From Congeria kusceri (lineage: Eukaryota; Mollusca; Bivalvia; Myida; Dreissenidae): a DNA stretch of 64,000 nt. A program made the translations under genes and the position numbers. The notes under the pieces are model-generated. The model ran no database searches, was not told where the DNA came from, and saw nothing but the letters and a program-made list of their open reading frames with translations. The stretch covers positions 27,766,912-27,830,911 of the forward strand of contig CM051028.1 in the NCBI GenBank assembly GCA_027627225.1, read 5' to 3'. This document shows, piece by piece, positions 37,322-50,490 of the stretch (position 1 is the first letter of the stretch; every line of letters starts with the position of its first letter).

Positions 37322-38642
37322 AGCCGGATTTTTCAACGAAAAATCTCGGCTTACAGATTAGCGAAAACCGGTCGGTTGGGCGGGCGTTGCGATGTCGTTA
37401 ACAATGTGCGTTAAAGTTTCGTATTCCTGTCATATTTTCATAAGTTCCTTGGTCAATCTTCTTGAAACTTTACAGACATGTTCCTTGGATGGTCCTCTAC
37501 CAAACCTGTGAAAATGGTTCTGCTTCACTGCACAAGATGGCCGCCAGAGCTAAAAATATATTATGTCTAAACGCCATTTTCTTCTAAACCTATGGCTAGA
37601 TTTTCCAATAATTTTACACAAATGTTTGTTTAGTGTTCCTCTACCAAACTTATTCAAATGGTTCCACCTCCTTGCACAAAATGGCCACTAGAGCAAAAAA
37701 TAGAATTTGCGTTAGAGTTTTGTATTCCTGTCATATTTTCAACAGTTCTTGGGTCAGTCTTCATGAAACTTTACAGAAATGTTTCTTGGATGGTCCTCTA
37801 CCAAACCTGTGAAAATGGTTCAACTTCACTGCACAAGATGGCCGCCAGACATAAATTTAGAATTATGTCTAAACAACATTTTCTTCTAAACCTATGGCTA
37901 GATTGTCAAATAATTTTACACACATGTTCGTTTAGTGTTCCTCTACCAAACTTATACAAATGGTTCTGCCTTATTGCACAAAATGGCTACTGGAGCTAAA
38001 AATAGAATTTGCGTTAAAGTTTTATATTCCTGTCGTATTTTCTAAGTTCTTGGTCAATCTTCATGAAACTTTACAGAAATTTTCCTTGGATGGTCTTCTT
38101 CCAAACCTGTGAAAATGGTTCCGCTTCACTGCACAAGATGGCCGCCAGAGCTAAAAATAGAAATATGTCTAAACGCCAATTTCTTCTAGACCTAAATGAT
38201 TCCGCCTCACTGCACAAAATGGCCACAAGAGCTAAAAATAGAATTTGCGTTTAGGTTTTATATTCCTGTCATATTTTCTAAAGTCCTTGATCAATCTTGA
38301 TGAAACTTCACACAAATGCTCCTTGGATGGTCCTCTACCAAACCTGTGAAAATGGTTCCTCTTCACTGCACATGATGGCCCCAGAGCTAAAAATAGAAAT
38401 ATGTCTAAACGCCAATTTCTTCTAAACCTATGGCTAGATTTTCAAATAATTTCACACAAATGTTCGTTTAGTGGTCTTCTACCAAACTTATTCAAATGGT
38501 TCCGCCTAACTGCACAAGTTGGCCGCCAGAGCTAAAAACGAAAATATTTCTTAACGCCATTTTAGAAATATGTCTAAGCGTCATTTTCTTCTCAATCTTG
38601 GCTTGTACATGTACCCACATTCGCAAAATAAAAAATCCGGCT
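37322..38642. mobile_element. AGCCGGATTTTT-ended element with internal tandem array
   Basis: Short inverted ends (AGCCGGATTTTT / AAAAATCCGGCT). The interior repeats modules of CATGAAACTTTACAGAAATG, CTTGGATGGTCCTCTACCAA, GTGAAAATGGTT and CACAAGATGGCCGCCAGAGC about every 155-310 bp, roughly four double units. Short open frames over it are by-products of the repeat. Confidence 0.65.
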
Positions 38643-39342
38643 TTAATGCGGTTTCCGCATTTTTCACTTCTATAATTATAATATTATTTAAGAATGATAT
38701 AAAATTGTGTTTTTTTGATAATCTAATAAAAGTATATTACGAAAGCCTGGAAAAATAACTTTTATTTGGTCAACTTTCGCTTGCGGACAAGTTGATTTTT
38801 GCTATGAACTTGTCTGTGGACAAGTGAGTAACTTTGATATTTTTACACCCCTGCAAGATAACTTTTACAATTCTATTACTCATTTGGCATTTCAGGTCTT
38901 TTGCCTAGCGATATTAATTAATATTAGAATTATGACCAAACTTCTTAGATTTTTTTTTTAAATAAATGCTGTGTGCTACCGCTTATGCCAGTATTTTATA
39001 ATATAGGGAACTATGATGCTTGTACCTTTACATTTCAAATTTGTATTTCTCTACATTCACATGTAGATTTTTTCATATTGTACTTTAGCAATAAATCGTG
39101 TCAATGTATTGTTTTCTTTTGAATTCTTAATAGTTGTTGAAACATGCTTCACCATTTCTTTTGTCAATAGTATAGCCAAAGAAAATGTAGATTAATAAAC
39201 TAATAAAATTTGTTATTTGTTTATATCCCAATTTATGGTGTATGGCACAGAAAACATGTTAAACCTTACTGGAGCTTGTGTCATATTGTGAACGTGTAGT
39301 GTGATATTGTGAACATGTAACCAACAAAACAAGAAAAACTTC

Positions 39343-39935
39343 TAGAACCTGTTTGAGCCTTCCATTGAATTGATTTGTTAGGTCTACTACGGGCATGACT
39401 CATCGGTGGAAACCCACAAAGCCTACTTAAACATATGGAAACCCACTCAAAACTAGCCGAAACACATGAAAATAGAACATTAACTCTAACCCAAACCCAA
39501 GGAAACACGAAAACCAACTGAGGCCTTTGTTGACAAAGTAGCGTTAACCGCCGAAAATCTATTAGAAGTAGCAAAAACACAAGAAATCTCGTTGAACGAC
39601 ACATACAGGTTTTCATAGGTTTCCACTGTTTAGTTAGTTTTTGTTTGTTGTGTCGCCTAAAAAAGGCAACATACAGGTGTTACTTTCATGGCATAGGCGG
39701 CGCCGTCCCTTTTAGTTTGTGCAGATAATAACTTGAGGGAAGGAAGGTTAAGTTTGGTTTTGGGCATTACTGCTCTTATCATACTTTAGTAATGACCAGC
39801 AGCCGACACACCTGACTTGCAGAGTTCTAGTTAAAGTAGGTTTCTGTGGGGTTTTGTGGTTTTTTGTAGGTTTCCGCTGTCGAGTCACTGTTTTTGTTTG
39901 AGTAGGTTTCAATGGGTTTTTGTAGGTTAATGGTG
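39343..39935. repeat. GGTTTCC/GGAAACC-rich interspersed region
   Basis: GGAAACCCAC recurs at 39409-39445 and complementary GTAGGTTTCCGCTGT / GTAGGTTTCAATGGG at 39836-39930, so the ends are loosely inverted. Possibly an old element; no coding support. Confidence 0.3.
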
Positions 39936-40112
39936 TTTAGTGTTTACTTGTACTGGGCTAGTTAACTAAAAGTAACTTACTTGCAAATGCAATGCATTTA
40001 TTTTGAATTTAACAAAAAATCTTCAAATTCTTTCAGATTTGCATTTATCATGTCCTGCATATTCTGATTGCCCTGGTACTAAAATATCCCAAAGTAAGAA
40101 TAATACATAACA

Positions 40113-41036
40113 AGAGCTGTCTGAGGACAGTGCGCTCGACTTTTATTGTGCTCGTCAGTCACTGGCATTTCTTCTTAAACTGTATTCCGGAAGATAGTAG
40201 GGGCCAATTAAACGAAGTTAATTTCGTTCTTGAGTTACTGAGTGGAAAGCATTTTTCTTATTTTCAAACAGTGACCTTGACCCCATCCACCCCATATGCA
40301 ATCTCATGCGATGTCTAGCTATACGGTATCTATAAATTAATTTAATTATTTCATTATTATTAATATTTCAATTTGTTCTCGAGTAATTGAGCAGAAACCG
40401 TTTTTTCTATTTTTAGTAACGGTGACCTTGATCGCACAAAGCCCACCCGAAATGCAATCCCAAGTAAAGTATTACTGTAGGCTATCTATGTATGAAGATT
40501 CATTCTAGAGTTAGAGAGTGGAAATCAAAAGTTGAAGCAGCCACCCCACCCGCAGGAAAGTAAAATTACTAAGTGTAAAATGGCCCATAATTTTGACAAA
40601 TTTCAAAATAGAATTATCAAAATTGGCCTATGGGTTCATTTTAATAAGGGGAATAAATGTTTCAAGTTTGAATGAAATCCCTCAAGCCATTCCTGAGAAA
40701 CTAACTTACCGAAAAACTTTAACATATCCAATAGCTTATATGTAAAATTTTAAAGTGTAAAAACGCCCATAATTTTGACAAAATTCATACTAGAGTTACT
40801 ATACTTGGCCTATATGTTCATTTTAATATGGGAAATAAATGTTTTAAGTTTGAATGAAATCGCTCAAGCCATTCCTGAGAAACTAGCTTACCGTAAAACT
40901 TTAACCTAGACCAGATGCCGATGCTGCGGCGAATAGAATAGCTTGCCTTTACTTCAAAGAATAGCTTGCCTTTACTTCAAAGAATAGCTTGCCTTTACTT
41001 CAAAGAATAGCTTGCCTTTACTTCGAAAAGTCTAGC
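40113..41036 (+). mobile_element. AGAGCTGTC...GAGGACAG element, long copy
   Basis: Left end AAGAGCTGTCTGAGGACAGT then GCGCTCGACTTT; right end TTCGAAAAGTCTAGCTAAAA. The interior has two ~170-bp imperfect repeats (TTCAAGTTTGAATGAAATC..., ATTCCTGAGAAACTA) and four ~23-bp copies of AGAATAGCTTGCCTTTACTT at 40930-41025. Confidence 0.6.
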
Positions 41037-42229
41037 TAAAATAAAATGATAAAATGAAGAAATATATTAAATTGGTTATTTTATTTACTTTAAGTTGAAA
41101 ATTCATAGACAAAATCACACTGTATTGCAACAAATATGATAACCATGAAAATATACAATTACAAAACTTCAGGCTGATGCTAAACTGTTGACAACAAGCT
41201 CACAATGTACAACATCAACAAAAAGAATTACAGAAAATACCAAATAAATAAAATTAACATAAATGCATCAAAATCTATGAAAACAACTGCAATAAATAGT
41301 GATGAATGTAAATATTAACAGTGCGAGTATGAAGGTTCAGTGAACTGCAACAATTTTACATAATGTACATTACTGGAGTTTAGATTCACAAACATTTGTC
41401 AGAGGGAAGACCCCGTGTTTCGTAACGAACTAAAAGCAAACTGATCTTCCCTCTAAGACCACTACAATTATTTTGCAAAATTATAATATTGTCTTTCGAG
41501 TCCATAAGGAAAATCACCTAATGTAAGCTACAATAATAACTAAACTGTAAATGTAATTTAATTGATTTTCCCATACAATAAAGTTGTATTTGAATTTTAA
41601 TGTGCATGTACGTACACAAATGAGGTAGCGTTGAAAACATAATACCGGTAATTAGATACCATTGCAATGTTTATGAAAATTCAGGCTTGACATAAATCGA
41701 GAAAAGCTAACATATAATCCATGAAAAAAAAATTCAATACAATTTTATATTTAATTTTATACAGAGGAAACATATATTGTTTTGATAAAAACTGCTACTC
41801 ACAAACTACTGTGAATGAAAACAGAGAAACTAATGAACACCATGTCAAAAACTTTCCACAGTTGAACAGATATAATGTAAGATGCAGCAAGTATATACAT
41901 AAAATATACAATATATTTCTTTAGAATAAATATTTAAAAATTGACCGCGATAAATATCTTATGAAACAAAGACAATACAAACAAAAACATAAAATAACAT
42001 ACACCAATAACATACATTCTGGAAAAACAATATCAGATCAATTCAATTCACAAAAACAACACAGTATACAGTTTAAATCTACACGTTATTCATGTTCAAA
42101 CACTTTAAAATTTACATATGTGAACAAATCATATATGATAGTCATGTATCTATTCTGTGAGTGCTAACATCGAAAGCAGTCTTCAGTTCAACCATTGTTT
42201 TCAATAATCTGAACTACGGTCCGATTACC

Positions 42230-42375
42230 TCAATCAAAACAGTGGTCTGTTTACCTCCATCAAAACAATGGTCCATTTACCTCCATCAAAACAATGGTCT
42301 GATTGGTCCAATATCCTCCATCAAAACAATGGTCTGATTGGTCCAATAACCTCCATCAAAACAATGGTCTGTTTA
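42230..42375 (+). repeat. 29-41 bp tandem array
   Basis: Five copies of CCTCCATCAAAACAATGGTC, some followed by TGATTGGTCCAATA. Ends ~15 bp before the stop codon of the RING gene, so it is probably in its 3' UTR. Confidence 0.8.
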
Positions 42376-42391
42376 TTACCATCATTGCACA

Positions 42392-45077
42392 TCAAAGGGG
42401 GCTGTAACGTGACCTCGCAGATCGGACACTCACACTGTTTGACCGTGTGACTCGTTTGCACACGGGCACCCTGGTTCTAGCAGTCACATTCACTTGTCCG
42501 ATGTCATTGACCCGACTTCGCCTCCTAGGACTCGGCTGTGCTGTGACGGGTTTGGCATCGCTCGCTGCTGGACAGCTCCTAGAGCATGAACTGATTAATA
42601 TTGGTTTACTGTTTTTCAACGTCTATAAAAGCAGTTGCGTTATTAATAACAATCAAACATACACAGTCTTTGATATTAACTTTAAAAAATTACTTGCCAT
42701 TCGGGCCAGTAAGTTAAGAATTTTTACTTGCCCAAAACATTTTTCACAAGCCCGAGCTTTTAAAAATTAAAAACTGCATAGAACTTTGTTGACTTTGACA
42801 AAAATGCGGACGCGAAAACCAGGTACTCGATTCAATTAACTCTGAGGCTAAACACAATCCAGATCTGTTTACTGTAAAGTCATTATAATAGTGATCAAGA
42901 TAATGTTTATGAATGGCCATAACCTTAAAATAATCGATTATAATGCATCGGTCCGAAAGCAATACAACAACGTTTCACAAGCAGGTGCCCGTTGTAAGTG
43001 TAAACATATCAAATTTTTGTTAGATTTTAACAATGAATTTGCGGCTACATATTTGTTTGCAAATGAAAAATTTGCAATCATGTTTACGTTTTGTTTAGTT
43101 AATAACATGTTTTTTAAATACCTGTTTTTTGATCACATTTTACTAGCCAGGTGGGCAACCTACTTAGAATTTATTCTGTGCCCGACAATATTTTTACTTG
43201 CCACGGGCGAGCGGCAAGTGCTAATTTCAAAGACTGCATATATTTGGAAATTAATGGTATTTTCTTTAACATTTATAGTATAAAATTTAACTATATGTTG
43301 TTAATTGGAATTGTTGTTACTTGAAAGAATTTCTTCCCACAAGGGAAGATGCAATGTGTAATGTGTCTTATCTACTTGTGTGGGGATTGGTCATGAAATT
43401 ATTTCTACTGCCATTCTCCCCCTACCTCTGATTCAATTAGGGCAGTTGTCAGTTACTGGCATAATTATGTGCAATTAGTACTGGTAAACCGCTAAGCTCG
43501 GCTAAGCTTGCCCAGAAAAAGCGTGAGTATGTTATTGTAAACTGACTGCTGTGGTATGAGTCATATGACTGAAATGCATGTACTGTTAAAAACGGCGAAA
43601 AATCTAAACAAACAAACAAACACAACAGACATTGGTAAAATGTCTACATAACAGAACAAAACTGCAAAAATAGTTTTAAACGAATAATAAGAATTATATT
43701 TTTGCTACAACCTAATGACCTATTTTTTCTCTGGCCTGACAGATACAAAACGTCTAACAAATTTTTTACAAAATGCAACAACACCTATGCATTTGGACAG
43801 TTTTACCCAAATCTTGGTCCTTCCTCACCTGCCATGCTCTTCAGTTTCCCAGTACCACATCTCCAGTCTGCAGCCTGAGGGACACACCGTCACACCCAAA
43901 CATTCTGTACCTCTATCACCTGAGTCGGGATGATGGGTCTGTGCAAATAACAAGTCATAACTATACGAGTACATCTAATTCATCCACTGAAATGGTCTGT
44001 CAAACAAATTAAGGATGTTCATCACAACCGCTAGATTTTTGTAAATAGACGATTTTAATGCAGTATCTGACTACAACCTTTTTTATTAGAACCGGGAGCT
44101 TGTTCTATTTTGGTCAGCTATTCTTTATCCGCATTTATGACTTACTACCATCGATCACATTTTAACCAACAAGAGCTGTCAGAGGACAGCGCGCTCGACT
44201 ATTCGAAGTATTTCAGTTGGTTCATATTTTGGATAGTGAAAGGGGCTTAAATTTGTTAAAATACAATATTTTTAAGTGAAGCCTTTTATAGATTATAAAG
44301 TTTTGGAACAAAAAATTTAACCACAAAGTCTGTGTAAAAAGTGGGCTAACTGTCAAAATACGAAACAGAGTTATGGGTAATGTTGCCCCTGATACTGGAG
44401 TTGATGACAAAGGTTAGTTCCAAGTTTCAAGTGAATAACTTATGTAGTTTTGAAGTTACAAAACTTTTGAATATAAACTTTAACCAGAAAATCTAAGTGA
44501 AAAAGGGGCATAACTCTGTCAAAATACAAAACAGAGTTATGGGGAATGTTGCCCCTGACAATGGAGTTGATGACAAAGGTATATTCCAAGTTTCAAGTGA
44601 ATAACTTATGTAGTTTTGAAGTTACAAGACTTTTGAATAAAAACTTTAACCAAATTCAGATGTGGACGCGTACGCAGATGCCGGGGGTAGTAGGAAAGCT
44701 CATCTATTCTTCGAATAGTAGAGCTAAAAATGTCACCACGAAGCTAGAGGAAAGTGTTTGCACTTGAGTCTGCTTACCAACAAATTACACTGCTTACCAC
44801 ATGCATGGCAGAATTAAAAGAAATGTAGCAAAGACTGCATATTCTCTGCTCCATTGCAGTTGACAAGGCACTTTTACTTTAGTCTTTTAATATGCATTAT
44901 ATATAACTGCATACACACCTAGTCTTGGGAAAGGAGTCAGCCATCGAGCAGACTGGGCAAGCTTCCATGCATGGGCGCCTCTCATCTTCCACGTAGAGGC
45001 AATCAACACATATCCTATGCTGACATTGTCCTGATACCATATGTAGACGTGGACCCAGACATATGCAACACCCAAAT
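42392..45077 (-). CDS. RING-finger (C3HC4) protein, 3' exons of a gene
   Basis: Three minus-strand exons in transcript order: 44915-45077, 43829-43938, 42392-42578 (TGA at 42394-42392). The first encodes a RING with spacing C-x2-C-x11-C-x-H-x2-C-x2-C-x13-C-x2-C (CCIC...CQHRICVDC...CPVC), which suggests an E3 ubiquitin ligase. The second encodes a Cys/Trp-containing segment (VTVCPSGCRLEMWYW). The third encodes an Arg/Ser-rich basic tail ending SRYSPL. Phases agree: exon 1 ends phase 0 using GTATGC at 44914, the middle exon runs 0 to 2, and the last enters at 2. An alternative donor GTGTGT four bases earlier (exon end 44919) gives phase 2 and can join the last exon directly. The RING exon enters in phase 2, so 5' exons exist but I did not find them. 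I could not name the family. Confidence 0.7.
42664..43236. mobile_element. TIR element with CAGTCTTTGA ends
   Basis: Left CAGTCTTTGATATTAACTTT then AATTACTTGCCATTCGGGCC; right GGGCGAGCGGCAAGTGCTAA then TTTCAAAGACTG. No transposase. Lies in the last intron of the RING gene. Confidence 0.55.
43376..43626 (+). mobile_element. tRNA-headed SINE (copy 3, 5' truncated)
   Basis: Starts at TTGTGTGGGGATTGGTCATG, lacking the tRNA head; body and (AAAC)n tail intact. In the last intron of the RING gene, antisense. 5' truncation fits LINE-driven retrotransposition. Confidence 0.7.
44170..44729 (+). mobile_element. AGAGCTGTC...GAGGACAG element, short copy
   Basis: Left AAGAGCTGTCAGAGGACAGC then GCTCGACTATTCGAAG; right ATTCTTCGAATAGTAGAGCT, forming an inverted repeat. 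Internal ~180-bp duplication with CAAAATACAAAACAGAGTTA and GTTTCAAGTGAATAACTTAT. In the RING gene between its RING and middle exons. Confidence 0.65.
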
Positions 45078-45410
45078 CTGGCAATAATAAACAAATACAA
45101 ATATATACAGAGTAGTTCTACCGTGTTCATCTGTGATATCAGGGTACTTAACATTTAAACACGAAAATAAAAATAACAACTAAACTTCTGTTCAAAAGTA
45201 AATTGTTTATTCTTAAATTACCATGTTTTTCAATGCACCATGCGGTCATCTTGAAAAATTACGTAATCGGCAATCTCGTGGTAAATCGTTTGTTTTTAAA
45301 TAAGTTTGCTGTTAGTATAAAGTTAAACTTAAACAAAAAATTTGAGATTGTACGTTTTTACTAATATTTCAAAACAAACATTTGAATCTTCTTTCTTTTA
45401 TATTCTAAAG

Positions 45411-45523
45411 ACAAGAGTGTAAACACTGACCCTGTAGGGAAAGATCTAGGATCAGAAAAGGTACAGTGTGCTGCTAAAAAGGAGCAGGTTAAACAGGTGG
45501 ACCAGTTCATTGAGATTTTCTAA
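45411..45523 (+). CDS. Candidate terminal exon, Lys/Glu-rich
   Basis: A strong acceptor (TTTCTTTTATATTCTAAAG) precedes two bases and 37 codons to TAA when read in phase 1; the peptide starts KSVNTDPVGKDLGSEK and ends VDQFIEIF. In phase 0, as BPNT1 exon 7 would need, it stops after TRV, so it is unlikely to be a useful BPNT1 tail. It sits just upstream of the RING exon on the opposite strand. Parent gene unknown. Confidence 0.25.
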
Positions 45524-45738
45524 TAATTTGCTTAATCTTGGTTTTTATGAGTCCAATGCTTCTATATAAGGTTTTTAAACATAGTCTATTCATTTGACAT
45601 TGAATATTTGCAAAAATATTAATTTCAAAATATATTCAACAGCAGGGGGAACCAAAAAGGAGCTGGGCGCAGCACCCTATTCTGCTCTAGATTTTTTCCT
45701 AACACTCTAATGTCTACTGATGGCTTAGTCTAATTCAT

Positions 45739-45802
45739 GAGACGTGCTGCGAATTTAGTGTTACTTTTTATATAGGGCTAAATTCGCTGGAACGTCTCAT
45801 CC
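45739..45802. repeat. Small hairpin repeat
   Basis: TGAGACGTGCTGCGAATTTAG pairs with CTAAATTCGCTGGAACGTCTCA around a ~20-base loop. In an otherwise plain region upstream of the RING exon. Confidence 0.5.
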
Positions 45803-46509
45803 CTGAAAGACCATTTATGTGGTGGAAACCCAAGTTTAAATTTTCATTAATTTCCATTATTTGCGACAATAAAGTTATAAACCAACGTATTTTACTTAAA
45901 AAGCACCTAAACTGCTTAACAAGTGCCGAAATTTACCTAGAACATGCGTTTAATTCCGATTTAAACTTGCGAATAAATCTACATTCATGTACAGTCCACC
46001 ATGTTTACGTTGCCTTGTTCAACCCTTCAAATGTGCTTCAACCAATCGGATGATGAATGATAGAATTGAATGACCAATCAAAATTATGTTATCGTACAAA
46101 TATTTACAAAACATTATTGAGGAATACATTCTCTTTGCAGGTATGTAATTTTATTAAGAAATATTAATGCTAACCATGCCATTTCAGCGCGTGAAAGTAG
46201 CAACGAAAATCCTGTCGCTACTCTATAGACATATAGGGAGAAATTTCCATAAATTGCCCATATATAAAGTAACTCAATATTGGCACAGGGCCTAACTTGT
46301 TATGCTACTGATGGCTGTAAGCTGATACAAAAATTATGAAGATTTACAATTTAAAATCATATGACGATCATTTCCAAATGGAATCATTTGTAACATTATT
46401 TTCTTAAAGAAAACCAAAAATTTGTGTGATGACAATTATGCCTGACAATCAAAATGAAAAGATAAAAAATTTGCATATTGCGATGTTTAAATTTATTCAC
46501 TATATATCG

Positions 46510-47150
46510 TGTAGGTACCTATTCTCGAACCTCACCTATTTTTGAACCTTTCGTTCGTGCGCTGTTTACATCATACATGTAAGTAAAGTGCGTATTACGT
46601 CATCAGATTATGTGTGGCGGTGCTATGTTAAACAATCTGTACAATCGTAGCAAATTTATCGGAAATATGCATCAAAAACATGTATTTACTATTATAATTT
46701 TGTTTTGTTAAATAATTTTATTGAAAACTGTATGACCTTTTATGCATTTCAAATAAATGTACATATTTCGTAAATTAAAAGTATTTTTCTGAAAGAAAAA
46801 CTCCCCTTTGAGCTCCCCTATCGGCTGCATTGGAAAGACACGTGATAATCATGTGATACACCCTGTCTTCGTTATTTATAGCGGTGGGTTCGAGAATAGG
46901 TAAGCAATTTTTAGGGCGCCATGACAGTTTAAATAGCAGGGTGGCAACATAATACAGTGTAAATTTTCTAAAATAGACAAATCTGTGTCGCTATTAATGT
47001 ACCATGTGTTCGTTATTTATAGCTGTGGGTTCGAGAATAGGTAAGCAATTTTTAGGGCGCCATGAGTTTAAATAGCAGGGTGGCAACATAATACAGTGTA
47101 AATTTTCTAAAATAGACAATCTGTGTCGCTATTAAGGTATAAACATGTGT
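46510..47150. repeat. Inverted/tandem repeat with GGTTCGAGAATAGGTAA
   Basis: TAGGTACCTATTCTCGAACC at 46513 is inverted at 46883 and 47025 (GGGTTCGAGAATAGGTAAGC). The latter two head direct copies of ~145 bp (TTTTTAGGGCGCCATGA, GGTGGCAACATAATACAGTG) differing by small indels. Confidence 0.7.
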
Positions 47151-47640
47151 ATCAGAGTCAGAAATATTGATCTATAATGTTGTTTTCAAAAATGCTTTTG
47201 CAACAAAGTCCACAGGCCAGGGTACATCCTTAGAGGTTCGAGAACTGGTACTTCCATGATAAGTAATCAAAATTTATAAATAAATGGTAAAAAAACTGTG
47301 TATTCATGGTGACTTTTAGTTTGTTTATATGCGTTTTCAGAATTCTGGTAATCAATCGGCAATTTCTCATTTTGTGTAAACAATCTTTTCCCCACCCCAC
47401 CTTACATGCATAAGAACACTGTTTGTACTGATTTGTTAACAATAAGGTCGGCATCTGTTTGACGCATTTAAGAGCAATTACCGCTGTTCGAACGTCTCTT
47501 GGAAATCTTCCAATTCCGTTCGCTTCATGGCTAAAAAACGAAGCAAATTGTTTCTTGTTTGCCGTAACGTTTTCATACGTTTACCGCTCCGCCAGTCACG
47601 TGACCATGAAGACTGCTGATTGGTCGATTAATGTAAACAT

Positions 47641-47720
47641 GTACCATTGTGTCCACATGGTGTCGCTTCTCAAAACTCGACGAAAGCAGTGACGTCACAC
47701 TCTATGTATAGAATGAACCA
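47641..47720 (+). repeat. CRE-containing repeat, copy 1
   Basis: CCATTGTGTCCACATGGTGT then CGCTTCTC, GCAGTGACGTCACACTC and TGTATAGAATG. TGACGTCA is a perfect CREB/ATF palindrome. Found inverted at 56233-56312. Confidence 0.6.
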
Positions 47721-50490
47721 AAGTCCACGCAGCGGTTACCTCCCCGATCATTAACGGTAACCACTGCCGTCACAATTGCCATTCCTGATTTGGAAGGATT
47801 ACGTGTTTGTAACTTTTACTTATTTAATGCAACTCAGTGCAATTTTCTACATAATTGGACTTTTTATATATCGTTTCCAGTCAATAATGAAAACAGAAAA
47901 AGAAAATAACTGATTAAAACCATAAATAATTTCTAGAAGAGTTAAATCGATCATCATCACGTGGATTGGATGACAGCAGGGATTTGATTAGAACTATGTT
48001 CGGAACCAGTCAAATCTCTGCGCGGAGGTTGAGAATGAACATGTACCAGTTTTTATTAACACGTACCGTATGGAGGTTTCCAACCACTAAATCTGTATCA
48101 AAGTATTTTAGATAAATTTAAACAAGAAATATCGTTAAAAAAGATATTCGGCGTATGTGGTAATTTTGCAAATAAGGAATATAAATTAAACTTCCAGCAT
48201 AAAATATTCAAAACAATGTAACTAAGACTAGATCCGAATGGCATACAGCACTCAAATACTAAATAATTATAGTATTTTACACCTCTTTACATACCATTAT
48301 ATATAACTTATAATATACGTTACTTAATATATGTGTGTGTTTTTTTTAAACATCAATATTTTATATATGCGCTTCGGTTAATTAAAGATTATCTAATGAT
48401 GCATAAACGGTTACATACTAGTATACATCGACAAGCCGGAACATACACGGCAAGAAACTTTATTAACTACTGTAGTACATTTTTGTTCTAAGTATGCACG
48501 CGCCTAAATATGTTAAAATATTTATGGCAAGATAAATCTCGTGGAGGTGTAAAGAATACATGTATGTCAGCAATGATATATTTTAAGTATCTCGCCTGTT
48601 CAACTGCACACTGTCAGTTTGACCCCCTACACGGACCTCCAGGCGAGTAAGCCCTCAATATTGACTATCCTTCAGGTGGGAGATTTGTCTTAGATACCAT
48701 TGATATTTATAGAATCTCTGTGTCTATTGTGTACGAATATAAAAGAAAACACTAAAATGTAAAAGGTGTGTACATTAAAATCGTTGCAAAACATCAAATT
48801 TATTGCTTTTTAACATGTCAAATTCATGTCAAATCATTTCAATAGCGTTGCGCATATACGAAAGCTCTCATTTTGTGCGAACTTTTATTCTTTAATTGAA
48901 TTTGCTATTCATAATCCAAACCTGTTAGGAATACGTCTGCTATATTGTTGGGATGTTGCATCTACTGATTTATGACAAGTGTAGTGAGAATTTATCGTAA
49001 AAAAGCCGATGGAATGTTAGGATTTATTCATTTGGGAGTACTGGCGGGAAATTTTTAGAACATTTGATTGGATATTCAGGAAGGTTAAATTTTGGATTAA
49101 ACAGTTACGCCGAAAAAGTTTTCACACTGTTTAACATTTTTATTAGGATAAAGTCATTTGCAGTTTAAAGCGACACATATTGTTAAAATGAATTAACTTG
49201 GTGATACTGATCATTGACTTTATTTGCAACAATGCAGCATCACTATACTGCCACCTCATTACAAAGACCAACACTAAAGATGCGAAGCTGAATATTTTTC
49301 AATTAATATATATGTTAATAGTTTAAGAGAACAAAGCATAAATAAACAGCAATGACTTAAATATTATGAAGCACAATGGCATAAAACAATTGTCAACTAA
49401 ACTTATTATTGAACGAAAAATGTAATTAAGGAGAACATATGTTAAAACGACAATTATTTGTTTACTACTGATCGAAATTATTGACATTTATAAATACTGT
49501 ACATAAACAACACACATACGCAACCCGAAGCAGTTTAGAAACTGAGCAGGGATTACAACAATTGAACAATAAATAAAACAAATTGACAATATTTTCGGTT
49601 ACGTAATATAATATAAAAAGTAAAATATTGCTTGTGATATAAAAATACATCGAATGTGTATTAAAGTTACATCCTAACAAATCATTTTGAATTGAGTTTT
49701 ATGATCATCTGTCAATTATCCACCAAAAATATCACGACATAAACTTTTAATAGGACGATATTCATAACGGCTTATCGTGTACACAGTACCATTGTTGATA
49801 TGAAGTTATGGGCGTTTTATTTCAGATTGTCCATACAGTAAAGCACTAGTAAAACATATGCTTATTATCAAATGTTTTAATGTGATGAAAATGCAATGCC
49901 ACATGTTTTAAATATTTATTTAAAAAACAAAACAACACTATATAATAAAATGATTTTAAGCACGTATCACAAAAACTAGTTGAATCACACATGGACATGT
50001 GGTGATTGTAAGCAGGTAAGTCTTGAGACTAGGAATATCCCTGTGTGTTGTAGATTCACTGTTCAAAGAACAGTGTTACATGAATTGGTGGTAGTAGTTC
50101 TCATTGTTAGATAAAGATCGATCAGCATGAAAACGGGCTTGCCAGGGCAAATAATTGTAAAACAACATACATAAAATGATTTATACAAATAACACCGAGA
50201 GGATGATATGATACGTAATAAATACAGAGGCGGTATAAATACAATATAAGTTATATGCTATCATCATTTCAGTAATTGTTATTAATTTTATTATACCAAA
50301 TAAAATGTTAAAAATATGATCAGCATTCTATATGCATTTCAACATTTCATTGTCGTCGAGAGAAAAGCGAAAGAGCGTGGCAATATTACATTATATGAAT
50401 CACGATATATTAAAATTAATGGGTCTTATGAGTTTTAACGTTCCAAAACATAGCAGCATCAATACATTCCATCATGAGCATGTTTTTAAT
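47721..50490. other. No gene recognised
   Basis: Candidate location for 5' exons and promoter of the minus-strand RING gene and the 3' end of the EF-hand gene, but no exon with the phase 2 exit the RING exon needs was found. Confidence 0.35.

Noticed and set aside
37658..38254. Open frames over the 37.3-38.6 kb array
   Set aside because: Translate repeated modules (KLYRN...W, CENGS, LHKMAAR) of a non-coding tandem repeat.
42447..42770. Plus-strand 107-codon frame opposite the RING gene's last exon
   Set aside because: Antisense shadow of the Arg/Ser-rich tail, running into a transposon end.
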